A DNA stretch of 64,000 nt from contig NZ_CP053346.1 in assembly GCF_013113735.1 (NCBI RefSeq), forward strand, positions 1,192,001-1,256,000, in the 5' to 3' direction. Positions 33,864 through 42,963 of this stretch are shown in pieces. Origin of the DNA: Sphingomonas sp. AP4-R1 (GTDB lineage: Bacteria; Pseudomonadota; Alphaproteobacteria; Sphingomonadales; Sphingomonadaceae). Position 1 is the first letter of the stretch. Every line of letters starts with the position of its first letter. The notes under the pieces are model-generated. The model saw nothing but the letters and a program-made list of their open reading frames with translations. It was not told the origin of the DNA and searched no databases. Made by a program: the position numbers and the translations under genes.

Positions 33864-35105
33864 ACCTCGGTGCGCTAGAACACCCATAAAACTTGATCGC
33901 TGCACCGCACAAATGTGATTGCGTATCTTTGACGTATACGTCATCCATAGTGTGCCTTTCAGGCATCCTCTCCTAGACTTCCGAGCTGGCTTTCGAGCTG
34001 GCTCTTTTTTTTGGCCCGCGCCGGGGCTATCGGCGCCGCAAGACCGGGTTGGGAGGGGATGCCGTCCGGTCCCAGGCGTCTCGCAGCAGCCAAGCGCGCT
34101 GCGGGGCGCCGCCTTTGAATGCCATACGGTTCGCTTCGGCGTTCAGCTTGGCAATACGAAGAAGCTACGCCATGCCCGTCGGGCGGCGCGACTCCGGAAG
34201 GCCTATTAGAGCCGCAGGCCCCTGTATAATGCATGCCGGAGCCGATCGGCGGGCAGCAGGCTTATTCAAGAGCAGAAGCGTCACTATGACCGCATCCTCG
34301 GTGTTTCAAAGCTGCGTGTCGCGCTGGCGCGCAAGTTAGCGATCCGGCTTTTCCACATGTGGTCCGATGGGACGACCTATCGTCCGGAAGGCTCGCCGCG
34401 CCATCGACGTGAACCTGCAATGTTCGCTGGCTAGCTCGGTCAGGCGGCGAGACCCCCGGTGGGCTATATTGGACGCTCCGGCAATCTAAGATCAGATCGC
34501 CGCACCAGCCGCACCGCCAGCGTACGAAACTTCCCGCCGAGCCAACTTAATTTCACCCCCACCAGCAACATCGAATTATCAAGCCGCACCATCATCCTTT
34601 TCCGGCTCAGCCGCTGGACGCGATGGCGCTTTCTGATCTTCGTGCAGCCGGCTGTCATCGCCACCGCGATTGGTGCTGCTTTCGTCCTCGCCGCCCTGCC
34701 CGTCCGCGGGCTTCTGAGTTTGGTCGGCGTCTAGCCCGTTGTTTGGATACTCGCCGCACCTTCCCTTTCGTGAAATCGTCGTCGCCGGTGGTGATGCTTC
34801 TCACTCCTTTGCGCGATTGTAGGAGACCTTTCCTGCACATCGTAAAAGGCCTCAGCTCCGTCCTGATCGGTGGGGCCGCCATCGGTTCCGACGCTCTCGT
34901 CAAGTTGACTATCGTTGCGATCACCATTCGACTTTGCATTCGGATAAGGACCGCAGGCATAAAACATTCCTTATCACAGGATGTTAGAACACCCGACCGA
35001 GGCGCATGGGACCTGATCGCTTATCGAGGTGAGTGGGGCCGCGAGCGGTCAAGAGAGTCCTTTTCCGCAGGGACGCGTTCGATGCTTTCTAGATAGGAGT
35101 GCTCA
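33864..35105. other. 1.2 kb interval with a transposase remnant and no clear gene
   Basis: Apart from an IS110-like fragment (34261-34434) I find no supported gene. A hydrophilic minus-strand frame at 34731-34967 (MFYACGPYPNAKSNGDRNDS) has an AAGGA before its ATG and an acidic stretch like other small proteins nearby, but the evidence is too thin to call it. The rest looks like decayed sequence. Confidence 0.4.
34261..34434 (+). pseudogene. IS110-like transposase C-terminal remnant
   Basis: The plus strand reads LIQEQKRHYDRILGVSKLRV, ALARKLAIRLFHMWSDGTTY and ends at a stop at 34434. The basic helix followed by a W-x-DGT-x-Y end resembles the C terminus of IS110/IS116-type transposases. The catalytic N-terminal part is missing. 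The family assignment is tentative. Confidence 0.4.
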
Positions 35106-35288
35106 ATGGCCGATAATCTGAAAAACCGAGGTGCCCAGGATCGTAGCCGGATCGCCATGGGCGAGGAGCATGAGGTTGCCTATTGGACGAAGAAATTCCG
35201 AGTTAGCCGTGAGCGATTGGCTGAGGCAGTCGATGCGGCCGGGAGCAGTGCTCAGGCGGTCGCCGATTTTCTCAATAAACGGATCTAA
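35106..35288 (+). CDS. DUF3606 domain protein
   Basis: A 60-residue protein matching DUF3606 throughout: MADNLKNRGAQDRSRIAMGE, HEVAYWTKKFRVSRERLAEA and a closing AVADFLNKRI. The family is common in proteobacteria and often linked with stress conditions, but its function is unknown. TAGGAG upstream of the ATG supports the start. It heads a run of three small plus-strand genes. Confidence 0.88.
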   Translation: MADNLKNRGAQDRSRIAMGEEHEVAYWTKKFRVSRERLAEAVDAAGSSAQAVADFLNKRI

Positions 35289-35427
35289 CTTGCGGGTTCG
35301 CGGGGCCATTGCTTCGGCGGTCACACCGCGGAAATCCATTGCTGAGAATTGCCCCAAATTATTGTTGCCGATCAGGGCCTTGGTGCCGCGTTCGTTCGTT
35401 TGGATAGTCCCCAGGAAAGGAACTGCC

Positions 35428-35637
35428 ATGATTCCCAATTCCGAACTCGAAGAGCAGGCGGCTGATGGCATCGCGGTTGAGGGCGCCAACGACGGCGGTC
35501 AGCCGTCGACCAATCCAGAAAGCGCCGACGACGCGGACGACGACAATGCTGACCCCGCAGGTAACAACGAATCCGCCGAGATGGAGGAAGTTCAGGAGGA
35601 AGCCGCCGAGGAGCGCAAGGGCGGCGGATACCAATAA
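35428..35637 (+). CDS. small acidic hypothetical protein
   Basis: A 69-residue, strongly acidic and probably disordered protein: MIPNSELEEQAADGIAVEGA, then Asp-, Asn- and Glu-rich sequence ending KGGGYQ. CAGGAAAGG precedes the ATG. The N terminus resembles the interrupted frame beginning at 39769 (MISEMPNSELGAEI). Function unknown; proteins like this are frequent among stress-induced genes of sphingomonads. Confidence 0.65.
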   Translation: MIPNSELEEQAADGIAVEGANDGGQPSTNPESADDADDDNADPAGNNESAEMEEVQEEAAEERKGGGYQ

Positions 35638-35717
35638 CCAGCCAATGCCCGCTCGTAGTGGCAGGCACCAGCGGATCGCCCATCAAGGCGGTTCAGACGA
35701 TAAGAGAGGAAGTCACC

Positions 35718-35954
35718 ATGCCAGATGACGCATTTGCTAACCGCGCCTCCGAAGCGGGCGCTGCCGCCGGAGGTCCCAGTGAGAACGGAGTTAATGACGC
35801 GACGCTGACGGAGGAGCAGAGGGTCGAGCTTCGCCGTCGTCAGGCAATGGCGAGCGCTGTCGACGATGCTGACGCTAGCCATCAAGGCGGAATGGGAGCG
35901 CAAGGCGGGGCTGCCGATTTTGGCAAACCCAAAAACTTCGGATTGCCTGAGTAA
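35718..35954 (+). CDS. small hydrophilic hypothetical protein
   Basis: A 78-residue polar protein (MPDDAFANRASEAGAAAGGP, TEEQRVELRRRQAMASAVDD, ending FGKPKNFGLPE). GAGGAAG lies before the ATG. No family is recognised. It may be co-transcribed with the two small genes upstream. Confidence 0.65.
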   Translation: MPDDAFANRASEAGAAAGGPSENGVNDATLTEEQRVELRRRQAMASAVDDADASHQGGMGAQGGAADFGKPKNFGLPE

Positions 35955-36388
35955 CCGAGTTGGGTCGGGCGTTTCCATCGCTCGACCCGCCTCAATCTAC
36001 CTGTGTGAAGTGGTCGCTTTCGAATCCGTTGTCGGCTTCGATCCGACAAGCCTCATGAAACGCTTGGCGAGCTGGAACCATTTTTTTCGTAAAACGAGTA
36101 AAGAGTTCTTAGCTATGTGGCGACTGCCGGTCAGTACGCCAAATATTTCGCGCAGCTGAAAGTCGACGAATAGGCAGCGTTAAAGCGCAGGCTTTACTTT
36201 TTGCATCAAAATAGCGGTCGCGAGGCGCTGGTACTTAAGTCATGCCTCCGGAACAAATTATTATCTCGTTTCCATATGAAATAGCTAATGAATTAAATAG
36301 CGACATTCTATAAATTAAATTTTATGCATGAATGTTGCATGGGTATCTGTTGAGCGAATCAGGCAGAAATTTGGGGGTGCTGTATAGT
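35955..36388. other. AT-rich spacer
   Basis: About 430 bases, with 36230-36340 distinctly richer in A and T than the surroundings (runs such as ATGAATTAAATAG). No gene is supported. It could contain promoters for the small genes on both sides or be foreign DNA. Confidence 0.4.
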
Positions 36389-36598
36389 TTATATCGAGCG
36401 CGGTGCCTTAGTCGCTTGTTCATCAGCCGCTCCGTGCTCACCATGATCTTCTTCCGTCGTGCCTTGGCGGTTAGCCTCATCGTCGGTTGACGGAGCAGTT
36501 TTCTTGGGTTTGAGCGCCGTGTCGTTTTCGTCCGCCATCGCATTGGAATAAGCGCCGGTATCTGTCGAAGGCGGGGTGGATTGGTGTCCCGTCGTCAT
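36389..36598 (-). CDS. small acidic hypothetical protein
   Basis: A 69-residue hydrophilic protein (MTTGHQSTPPSTDTGAYSNA, MADENDTALKPKKTAPSTDD, then EEDHGEHGAADEQATKAPRSI). ACAGGAAG sits before the ATG at 36598. It lacks a fold signature and resembles the low-complexity acidic proteins encoded nearby on the other strand. Confidence 0.5.
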   Translation of the reverse strand: MTTGHQSTPPSTDTGAYSNAMADENDTALKPKKTAPSTDDEANRQGTTEEDHGEHGAADEQATKAPRSI

Positions 36599-37334
36599 CG
36601 CTGCTTCCTGTCAATTTCTGAACCTGATACCAACGCAGCTGTTGGCCTTGCGGGTCCGACGGCCGATGATGAGAGCATCTGAAGGCCGAATGCTTCCGAC
36701 ATATGCGACGCGGGAGCTGCGTTAGCGTGGCAGCAAAATGGAGATCGTGTAGGCGCGTATCGACCGTCAAAAAGAAAGAAGGCGTATCATTGATTTGGAC
36801 ATGGTCGCCGTTTCGACTGGGAAAAGTTACTATTTGTCGCAACGACCCAATTGGAGGCCTCTTTTAGGGGTACGCTGGCCTCTTGATTGATAATCCGGCA
36901 TCATATCAGATGCTAGGTTACCCTCTTCACCGCTTAAGGCTCCTGTGCCCGTCAATGGCGGTCACTCGAATGCTTTTGCTTCCGATCAAGGCCCAGCAGC
37001 GGCAGCTAGGAGCGGTCTTTTCAAGGCGCGAGAAGCTGAGAAAAATGCATTTTGTACTCATAAGGCGATGACATCAATATACCCTGGCGCCGCGCCATGC
37101 TTGGAACCCACGAGGCCCAGCGACGCGCCGCCTCTCGGGGGGCGGTTCGTCGTGACCGTCAATCTTCTCCACGCCTGGGTCCGCGATAATGTCGTTGCGC
37201 TCCATCAGCCTGTCAGCCGGCCTTCGGCCCGGCGTATTGATCGCATGGCGCCAGATGAGCCCCTTTTTCAAGCCGATCGTTCTTGCAACACCCCTGACCG
37301 ACTTTCCGGTTTCGGCGACCGGTTAGAAGTATTC
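36599..37334. other. 735-base interval without a supported gene
   Basis: Open frames on both strands here have no family likeness and no good start sites. The frame leading into the gene at 37335 is open from 36945, but its upstream part is low quality. I see no transposase, RNA gene or notable repeat. Confidence 0.35.
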
Positions 37335-37691
37335 ATGACGACAAGGTTGCTGAGACTCGACTACGAACAGCTTGCAGCTCGGGAACTCGAGCGAGCAGCA
37401 GGCTGCCGAACGAATGATCGCCGCTCCCGTCATCTGAATCGCGCCGCAGCCTATGCTAGCCTAGGTGAGAAAGCCGGCCCCGGGTCTGCACGGTCGGAGG
37501 AGGTGCTATCCCTCATCGGCGACCTGTCGGTGACGCTCGACAATGCCGACGCGCTGGGCGAGATGAAGGCGGCGCTCTACATTGATCAGGCCATCATCGA
37601 TCTGGGCGGGATTAGTACACCTCCGCCGGAATGGTCCGCGGGCCACGATGAGCCTATCTCAACCCCGAACAGATCAACACGACAGCCGTAA
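37335..37691 (+). CDS. hypothetical protein
   Basis: A 118-residue helical protein: MTTRLLRLDYEQLAARELER, RRSRHLNRAAAYASLGEKAG, LYIDQAIIDLGG. The HLNRAAAYASLGE segment is of a kind seen in many short sphingomonad proteins of unknown role. The start could be further upstream in the same frame, but family likeness begins here. Confidence 0.5.
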   Translation: MTTRLLRLDYEQLAARELERAAGCRTNDRRSRHLNRAAAYASLGEKAGPGSARSEEVLSLIGDLSVTLDNADALGEMKAALYIDQAIIDLGGISTPPPEWSAGHDEPISTPNRSTRQP

Positions 37692-38628
37692 CAGGCGGGC
37701 CAGTTTACCTGGTATTTGACCTCCTGTCAGAATGACTCGTCGTCGGTACATTCATGGTTGGAACCGTCACAGCCGCCGTGCTGAATCTTCAAGCCCCGGG
37801 CATCATCGCCCGCTACGTCACTGCCTACTCCAAAACCGAGACTGTCAAGACGCCTGCTGCCGATAGGCTCCCGCGTCTCGAAGACTTCTGGGCCGGCTTG
37901 GTAAAGCCAATCGCGTTCGTCCGGATCGCGCGCTCTCGTGCGAGGCCGATGGTGCGATCGCTCAATGCAATGGGGTCGAAGGTAGCCGGACCTCCTATGC
38001 GGAAGCCGTCTATATGCCGGCCCTCCACATGACCGGACGGACGCCGAAGTTTCTCGCGGCCATCCACACGAGGCCTTGCGTTGCACTTTCGGGTGACGAT
38101 CGGTCTCGAACGTAGCGGTGAACCGGGAGGCGGTAAGCCGATCCGTAACTCTCGGCGCCAATCGGGAGTGTCGGCATGTTTTAAGCGTTGGCTTTAGCCG
38201 AAGGTTCGCGCTCATGAGCACCGCCGTCTCTCGGCTCGCCCTCGCCGGCGCCATCTCTTGCAAGGTTGCCGGAACGGCTCTGTAGGCCATTCCGGAACAC
38301 ATCACTCGGCTCGTGCCGCGCTCCCTGCCTGCCGTTTTCTACGCGAAAATCTTTTCACTTGCTGGCTCAGAATCTCGGCATGGTTCCGTTTGGTGTGGCC
38401 TGCGCGATTTGAGGGGAATTCGGCATCATCACTTGGAAAGCCGTTTAAATCCGACCGGTGGCTGCTCCAATCGGCAAACCAGCCGAACGCGAGGCAGGTG
38501 ACAAGATGGACCGACAAGGCTTTATCGAATGACTGGGAAAAGCTGTTTTCGTATAAGAAACATATGCCAATCGGCTTCCTCGCAGTCCGGTTAACTCAAT
38601 CTACACCAAGCCGCGATAGCGCCGAGGG
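37692..38628. other. 0.9 kb interval without a supported gene
   Basis: Several frames stay open on both strands for 60-190 codons, but they overlap one another, lack ribosome sites and match nothing I know. The interval is probably decayed accessory DNA. A remnant gene cannot be excluded. Confidence 0.35.
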
Positions 38629-39066
38629 ATGCCGGTTTATCACAACCCACTTCTTGAAGAACTGAAGTCGCATCATTGCCGTCTACTCGAATGCTTGACT
38701 GAGATGGCCGAAGTCACAAGCAAGCCTTGTCCTGATATGACAATCTTGGCGATGGCTCGCCTACGAATCAGCAAAGCTAGCTCGGAACGATCACGGTTCA
38801 TTACTGAAAAGGTGTATCCACACCTCAAAATGACAGCCGATCAAGATCTGCTGGAGAAAATCAATCTGCTATCAAGAGAAATGCTGGCAAAGCGGGAAAC
38901 TTCAAGCGAACATGTGGTAGTTTGGAATTCTACTTCTATCGTCGCCGACTGGCAGGGCTATCAAGCGGCCTCCCTGCGCATCCGACGAATGATGCACCGT
39001 AGGATCGAGCAGGAGGCCGACAGCCTCTATGGCCCTCTTGCTTCATTCCCAACCGGATATGGTTAA
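38629..39066 (+). CDS. hemerythrin-like helical protein
   Basis: A 145-residue all-helical protein: HNPLLEELKSHHCRLLECLT, EMAEVTSKPCPDMTILAMAR, SKASSERSRFITEKVYPHL. The spacing of His and Glu in the first helices and the overall pattern resemble small hemerythrin-like proteins of sphingomonads, but a full set of iron ligands is not evident. Codon use is a little poorer in GC than the flagellar genes. Function unknown. Confidence 0.6.
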   Translation: MPVYHNPLLEELKSHHCRLLECLTEMAEVTSKPCPDMTILAMARLRISKASSERSRFITEKVYPHLKMTADQDLLEKINLLSREMLAKRETSSEHVVVWNSTSIVADWQGYQAASLRIRRMMHRRIEQEADSLYGPLASFPTGYG

Positions 39067-39149
39067 CGGAAACCGTGATTGCTTGCGGAAATCAACATCT
39101 CCAAAATGCCATGAGGCTATTTTTGGAATAAACGATGCGTCGATGGCCT

Positions 39150-39323
39150 ATGACCAAAGCGCCCAAAGATGGAAGGGTCATTACCGTGTGCACCCGGGTC
39201 GAGGGTGTAGAGCATCTTGTGAGGTGGACACCAACAGCTGGCGGAGCTTGGGTTGATGAGACAACCGGCGCGCACTTACCCACGGACATATTCGTGGAAT
39301 GGCGTCGGCACAACGAGTCCTAG
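39150..39323 (+). CDS. small hypothetical protein
   Basis: A possible 57-residue protein beginning MTKAPKDGRVITVCTRVEGV and containing VRWTPTAGGAWVDETTG. The Lys-Asp-Gly and Trp pattern looks like a genuine small domain. The start may instead be the ATG at 39135. It overlaps the convergent gene at 39276-39506 by 48 bases, which lowers confidence in one of them. Confidence 0.4.
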   Translation: MTKAPKDGRVITVCTRVEGVEHLVRWTPTAGGAWVDETTGAHLPTDIFVEWRRHNES

Positions 39324-39506
39324 CAGTTTACCGTCGAGCCCTGCAGCGATACGATCGGCTTCCCGCTCGGCACGCTCAGCCTCCCCTAAGACGATGCCCG
39401 CGTCCCGACGCGACGAAAGCGTAATCGCCATAGTCCGATGGCGGGCTGCACGCTCTCTCAGCCGATCGACAAGAAACTTCCCGTCAGGTGCGCCTTGACG
39501 TGCCAT
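39276..39506 (-). CDS. small hypothetical protein
   Basis: A 76-residue helical protein: FLVDRLRERAARHRTMAITL, SSRRDAGIVLGEAERAEREA. GAGGAAACG before the ATG at 39506 is a good ribosome site. The pattern of short charged helices recurs in unannotated sphingomonad proteins. Function unknown. Confidence 0.55.
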   Translation of the reverse strand: MARQGAPDGKFLVDRLRERAARHRTMAITLSSRRDAGIVLGEAERAEREADRIAAGLDGKLLGLVVPTPFHEYVRG

Positions 39507-39905
39507 GAGCGTCGTTTCCTCCGTTAACGGAAGCCGTCATTTTGTTCACCATGGTTAAGACTTTCCTAACGGACGCGATCGATCTGTGAGCAAGTCGGCA
39601 TCTTGAGACGGAACGAATCTGACGCGCGATCAATGGAGCCCGGGCGAGTGATTTTTTCAGAATACGGGCACCAGCGATTGACGTTAATGATTGGCCAGCG
39701 CGGCCCAAATGTCGAAAAGTAGCATCAGCATCGGACGCCGGTGCGGCGTTCGATCGGGGCGAATCGCATGATTTCAGAGATGCCGAATTCGGAGCTCGGA
39801 GCCGAGATTTTTAAGGACTCGAATCTGAGGAAAGGTGGACCACTTGGGGACCACATCGAAATCGACGGAAATTATCCATTTATATCCAGTAGCTTAGATA
39901 GGTGC
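39507..39905. other. island edge with an interrupted small frame
   Basis: No complete gene is seen. A plus-strand frame from about 39769 begins MISEMPNSELGAEIFKDSNL, similar at its start to the acidic protein at 35428, and runs straight through the tRNA-like fragment, so it is probably a gene cut by integration. Elsewhere the interval is featureless. Confidence 0.4.
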
Positions 39906-39928
39906 TTCGAGTCCTCTTCTGGGCACCA
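39906..39928 (+). other. 3' end of a tRNA gene (probable tRNA-Leu), island attachment site
   Basis: This 23-base stretch reads as a tRNA 3' end: TTCGAGTC is a T loop with its closing C, four bases complete the T stem, TCTGGGC is an acceptor strand, and A plus CCA closes it. The numbering from the T loop to CCA fits exactly. A GCCCAGA or GCCCAGG partner, typical of tRNA-Leu, is absent upstream, and bases before the T loop do not pair. It is therefore a fragment, as left when an element integrates at a tRNA gene. Confidence 0.65.
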
Positions 39929-39929
39929 T

Positions 39930-39955
39930 TTTTTCCCGGCTTTGTCCGGGAAAAA
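39930..39955. repeat. perfect inverted repeat after the tRNA fragment
   Basis: TTTTTCCCGG and CCGGGAAAAA flank a 6-base loop, starting two bases after the CCA. The T tract lies on the 5' side, opposite to a normal terminator. It probably belongs to the original downstream flank of the tRNA gene. Confidence 0.55.
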
Positions 39956-40095
39956 TTCCTTCCCCGATCGAGAGTGAAACATCCCTTCGGGGAGCCGCGC
40001 GGCTGTGGGCCGATCGGGCGCGTCCCGAGCCCGCCGATTGACACCGTCCGTCCCCGGAGCTTGTGAGGGTTTGCAGGTTTCGGGCGGAGGAATGC

Positions 40096-41331
40096 GTGGC
40101 GCAGGCATATGATGTGGTGATCGTGGGCGCCGGCCATGGCGGCGCGCAGGCGGCGATCGCGCTGCGCCAGACCAAGTTCGAGGGCACGATCGCGATGATC
40201 GGCGACGAGCCCGAACTGCCTTACGAACGGCCGCCGCTCTCCAAGGATTATCTCGCCGGCGACAAGGCGTTCGAGCGCATCCTGATCCGCCAGCCCGCTT
40301 TCTGGGAGGAGCGCGGGATCGCGATGCTGCTGGGGCAGCGCGTGACGGCGGTGGACCCGGCCGCGCACACGGTGACGACCGAGGAGGGCGCCGTGATCGG
40401 CTATGGCACGCTGATCTGGGCGACCGGCGGCGCGCCGCGCACGCTGAGCTGCGGCGGGCATGATCTGGCCGGCGTCCACACCGTCCGCACGCGCGCCGAC
40501 GCGGATCGGATGATGGAGGAACTGGACGGCGTGACGCGCGCCGTGGTGATCGGTGGCGGCTATATCGGGCTGGAGGCGGCGGCCGTGCTCGCCAAGTTCG
40601 GCAAGCAGGTGATTCTGCTGGAGGCGCTGGACCGCGTGCTGGCGCGCGTGGCGGGCGAGGAACTCTCGCGCTTCTACGAGGCCGAGCATCGCGCGCACGG
40701 CGTGGACGTGCGGCTGGGCGCGAAGGTCGATTGCCTCGAAGGTGCGGACGACAAGGTGACGGGCGTGCGGCTGCACGACGGCACGGTTCTGCCGTGCGAG
40801 ATGGTGATCGTCGGCATCGGCATCATCCCGGCGGTCGCACCGTTGCTGGCGGTGGGGGCCGAGGGCGGCAATGGCGTGAAGGTGGATGCGCAGTGCCGCA
40901 CCAGCCTGCCGGATGTCTTCGCGATCGGCGATTGCTCGCTCCATGGCAACGGCTTCGCCGACGGGGCGATGATCCGCGTGGAATCGGTGCAGAATGCGAA
41001 CGATCAGGCCAATGTCGTCGCCAAGACGATCATGGGCGCCGACGTGGCCTATGATGCGGTGCCGTGGTTCTGGTCCAACCAATATGATCTGCGGCTGCAG
41101 ACGGTGGGCCTGTCGATGGGCTATGATCAGGTCATCGAGCGCGGCGATCCGGCGAGCCGCAGCTTCAGCCTGATCTATCTGAAGGACGGCAAGGTGATCG
41201 CGCTCGACTGCGTGAACGCCACCAAGGATTATGTGCAGGGCCGCGCTCTGGTGGTGAGCGGCGCGGTACTCGATCCGGCGAAGCTGGCGGATGCCTCCGT
41301 GCCGCTCAAGGAGATTGCGGCGGGATTTTAG
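40096..41331 (+). CDS. FAD-dependent ferredoxin/rubredoxin reductase-like protein
   Basis: A 411-residue flavoprotein of the ferredoxin-NAD(P) reductase family that serves oxygenases and P450s. It has the FAD-binding start [26 protein letters not shown], the NAD-binding [16 protein letters not shown], the second FAD motif VFAIGDC, and a C-terminal [13 protein letters not shown] segment. A GTG at 40096 with CGGAGGA upstream is the natural start. It is the first gene to the right of the presumed island edge and converges on fliP. Its electron-transfer partner is not in the window. Confidence 0.92.
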   Translation: MAQAYDVVIVGAGHGGAQAAIALRQTKFEGTIAMIGDEPELPYERPPLSKDYLAGDKAFERILIRQPAFWEERGIAMLLGQRVTAVDPAAHTVTTEEGAVIGYGTLIWATGGAPRTLSCGGHDLAGVHTVRTRADADRMMEELDGVTRAVVIGGGYIGLEAAAVLAKFGKQVILLEALDRVLARVAGEELSRFYEAEHRAHGVDVRLGAKVDCLEGADDKVTGVRLHDGTVLPCEMVIVGIGIIPAVAPLLAVGAEGGNGVKVDAQCRTSLPDVFAIGDCSLHGNGFADGAMIRVESVQNANDQANVVAKTIMGADVAYDAVPWFWSNQYDLRLQTVGLSMGYDQVIERGDPASRSFSLIYLKDGKVIALDCVNATKDYVQGRALVVSGAVLDPAKLADASVPLKEIAAGF

Positions 41332-41375
41332 TTCGCAGCGTGCCGGTGCCGCCATCCGCGTGAGCGGATCCGTCT

Positions 41376-42149
41376 CTAATGCAGCCCGCCGAAGCTGCGC
41401 ACCAATGAACCCGCCACCAGCGACCAGCCATCCACCAGCACGAAGAAGATGATCTTCATCGGCATGGAGATGGTGACGGGGGGCAGCATCATCATGCCCA
41501 TCGCCATCAGCACCGCCGCCACCGCCAGATCGATGATCAGAAAGGGCAGAAGCAGCAGGAAGCCGATCTCGAACGCGCGGCGCAGTTCGGAGATCATGAA
41601 GGCGGGCATCAGGGTGGTGAGTGGTACGTCTACGTTCTGGGGGGGCGCGCGCGGGGTGGCGGGCTTGCCTGACAGCTTCACGAACAAGGCGACGTCGGCC
41701 GGGCGGACATTCTTGCGCATGAATTGCTTGAAGGGTCTGGACGTCTCCTCCATCGCCTGCGCCTCGGTGATCTTGCCCTCATTATAGGGCACCACGCCCT
41801 GCTTCCACGCGGTGTCGAACGTGGCCGACATCACGAAGAAGGACAGGAATAGCGCGAGGCTGATCAGCACCGGATTGGGTGGCACGCCGGGCGCCCCGAT
41901 GCCGGTCCGCAGCAGCGACAGGGCGACGACGATCCGGGTGAAGGACGTGACCGTCATCAAGATGCCGGGCGCGAGGCTGAGGACGGTGAGCGCCAGCACG
42001 AGCTGGATCGCGCGGCCGGAGACGGATCCGGCCGCGGCGGCGGCGGCGCCTGCCGCCGCGTTCTGCGCGAAAGCGGGTTCGGCGAAAAGGAAGAGGGCCA
42101 GCGCCACGCCGAGTAAGCGGGAGAGGCGCGCGATGTGAACTATCGACAT
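41376..42149 (-). CDS. fliP: flagellar export apparatus protein FliP
   Basis: A 257-residue FliP. A cleavable signal peptide (LLGVALALFLFAEPAFA) precedes the conserved body: LALTVLSLAPGILMTVTSFT, PNPVLISLALFLSFFVMS, the PAFMISELRRAFEIGFLLLL segment and a GMMMLPP end. FliP forms the core of the export gate with FliQ and FliR. It is the last gene of the minus-strand fliN-fliO-fliP unit; a repeat-filled gap of 169 bases separates it from fliO. Confidence 0.97.
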   Translation of the reverse strand: MSIVHIARLSRLLGVALALFLFAEPAFAQNAAAGAAAAAAGSVSGRAIQLVLALTVLSLAPGILMTVTSFTRIVVALSLLRTGIGAPGVPPNPVLISLALFLSFFVMSATFDTAWKQGVVPYNEGKITEAQAMEETSRPFKQFMRKNVRPADVALFVKLSGKPATPRAPPQNVDVPLTTLMPAFMISELRRAFEIGFLLLLPFLIIDLAVAAVLMAMGMMMLPPVTISMPMKIIFFVLVDGWSLVAGSLVRSFGGLH

Positions 42150-42172
42150 TCAGCGGGCTCCCCCACAACCGT

Positions 42173-42295
42173 TCGTGCTGAGCCTGTCGAAGCACCGTCC
42201 TGCCTTTGGCTCCGCGCGAAGGAGAAGAAGAACGGCACCCTTCGACTGCCTGCCAAGGCAGGCGCTCAGGACAGGCTTCGACAGGCTCAGCACGA
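42173..42295. repeat. intergenic palindromic repeat between fliO and fliP
   Basis: A left arm (TCGTGCTGAGCCTGTCGAAG and on) and a nearly complementary right arm (CTTCGACAGGCTCAGCACGA at its end) enclose about 60 bases. The same core recurs at 45949-46037. Interspersed palindromes with this core are common in sphingomonad intergenic regions. Confidence 0.75.
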
Positions 42296-42318
42296 GCGGG
42301 GAGATATGTTGATCGTCC

Positions 42319-42621
42319 TCAGGCATCGGGCGTCTCCCCCGTGTCCGGCAGGAAAGCGGGCGCGGCATTGCTCTCCAGCAGCAGCGCGTGATCCGCGCTC
42401 AGCAGCACCAGATGTTCGGTGCTGTCGCGGCGGATCAGCAGGATCGAGCGACGCGCATCGATGGCGAGGCGATCGACCAGTTGCAGGCGCCGCGCGGGGC
42501 CGCCGCCCGTTCGTCCCGGCAGGCGCAGATCGTAGCGGCGTACCGCCCACAAGGCGCCCCACAGCGCCCCCAGAAGGAGCGCGAGCGTCCCCAGCATGCG
42601 CAGCAGCGGCAGGATCTCCAT
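42319..42621 (-). CDS. fliO: flagellar biosynthesis protein FliO
   Basis: A 100-residue FliO-type protein: an N-terminal membrane helix (LLRMLGTLALLLGALWGALW) and a short cytoplasmic domain with LQLVDRLAIDARRSILLIRR. FliO assists assembly of FliP into the export gate. It starts three bases after the fliN stop codon, so the two are co-translated. Confidence 0.9.
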   Translation of the reverse strand: MEILPLLRMLGTLALLLGALWGALWAVRRYDLRLPGRTGGGPARRLQLVDRLAIDARRSILLIRRDSTEHLVLLSADHALLLESNAAPAFLPDTGETPDA

Positions 42622-42624
42622 CGA

Positions 42625-42858
42625 TCAGGACAGCCGCGTCACGACCCGCGTGATCTCCAGCGCCATCTGCTCGCCGTTGATCAGCAGGCGCCCTTCGGCG
42701 ACCAGATCGTTGCCGACATAGAGCTGGGAGGGATCGTTATGCCCGCAATCCAGCGGGATCATCGCGCCCCGGCTCATCTTGAGCAGCTGGCGGATGGGGA
42801 TGTCGGTGGATCCGACAACCACTGACAGTTCGACGGGAATACCCTCGATCATGGCCAT
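42625..42858 (-). CDS. fliN: flagellar motor switch protein FliN
   Basis: A 77-residue FliN (SpoA domain): IPVELSVVVGSTDIPIRQLL, then DLVAEGRLLINGEQMALEIT. FliN lines the C ring and relays the chemotaxis signal. The ATG at 42858 follows GGAAGGAA; an ATG at 42852 and one at 42873 are also in frame. The protein is short because it has only the C-terminal switch domain, as usual in alphaproteobacteria. It heads the fliN-fliO-fliP unit. Confidence 0.93.
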   Translation of the reverse strand: MAMIEGIPVELSVVVGSTDIPIRQLLKMSRGAMIPLDCGHNDPSQLYVGNDLVAEGRLLINGEQMALEITRVVTRLS

Positions 42859-42878
42859 GAATGTTCCTTCCACGTCGA

Positions 42879-42886
42879 TTATAGGA
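42879..42886 (-). promoter_or_regulatory. TCCTATAA motif upstream of fliN
   Basis: On the minus strand TCCTATAA lies 20 bases ahead of the fliN start. It shares the divergent spacer with the flgC copy and looks like a -10 element. No conserved -35 is apparent. Confidence 0.5.
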
Positions 42887-42922
42887 TAATTGTCGTCACT
42901 TCGGCGTGGGGCGGAAAAAAAT

Positions 42923-42930
42923 TCCTATAA
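42923..42930 (+). promoter_or_regulatory. TCCTATAA motif upstream of flgC
   Basis: TCCTATAA lies 33 bases before the flgC ATG, in the right place for a -10 element of the flgC-flhB operon. An A-rich tract precedes it. Confidence 0.5.
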
Positions 42931-42963
42931 TGAAGCCATGTCAGCCTAGCCGGGGCGGGGGAA

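Noticed and set aside
37727..38305. Minus-strand frame of 192 codons
   Set aside because: No protein-like pattern, no ribosome site, and competing frames on the other strand are equally open.
39814..39823. AGGACTCGAA as an inverted second copy of the attachment site
   Set aside because: Only about ten bases match the tRNA fragment, inverted and 90 bases away; chance or secondary structure is as likely.
39930..39955. Inverted repeat as a rho-independent terminator
   Set aside because: The T tract is on the 5' arm and the A tract on the 3' arm, the reverse of a working terminator on either strand.
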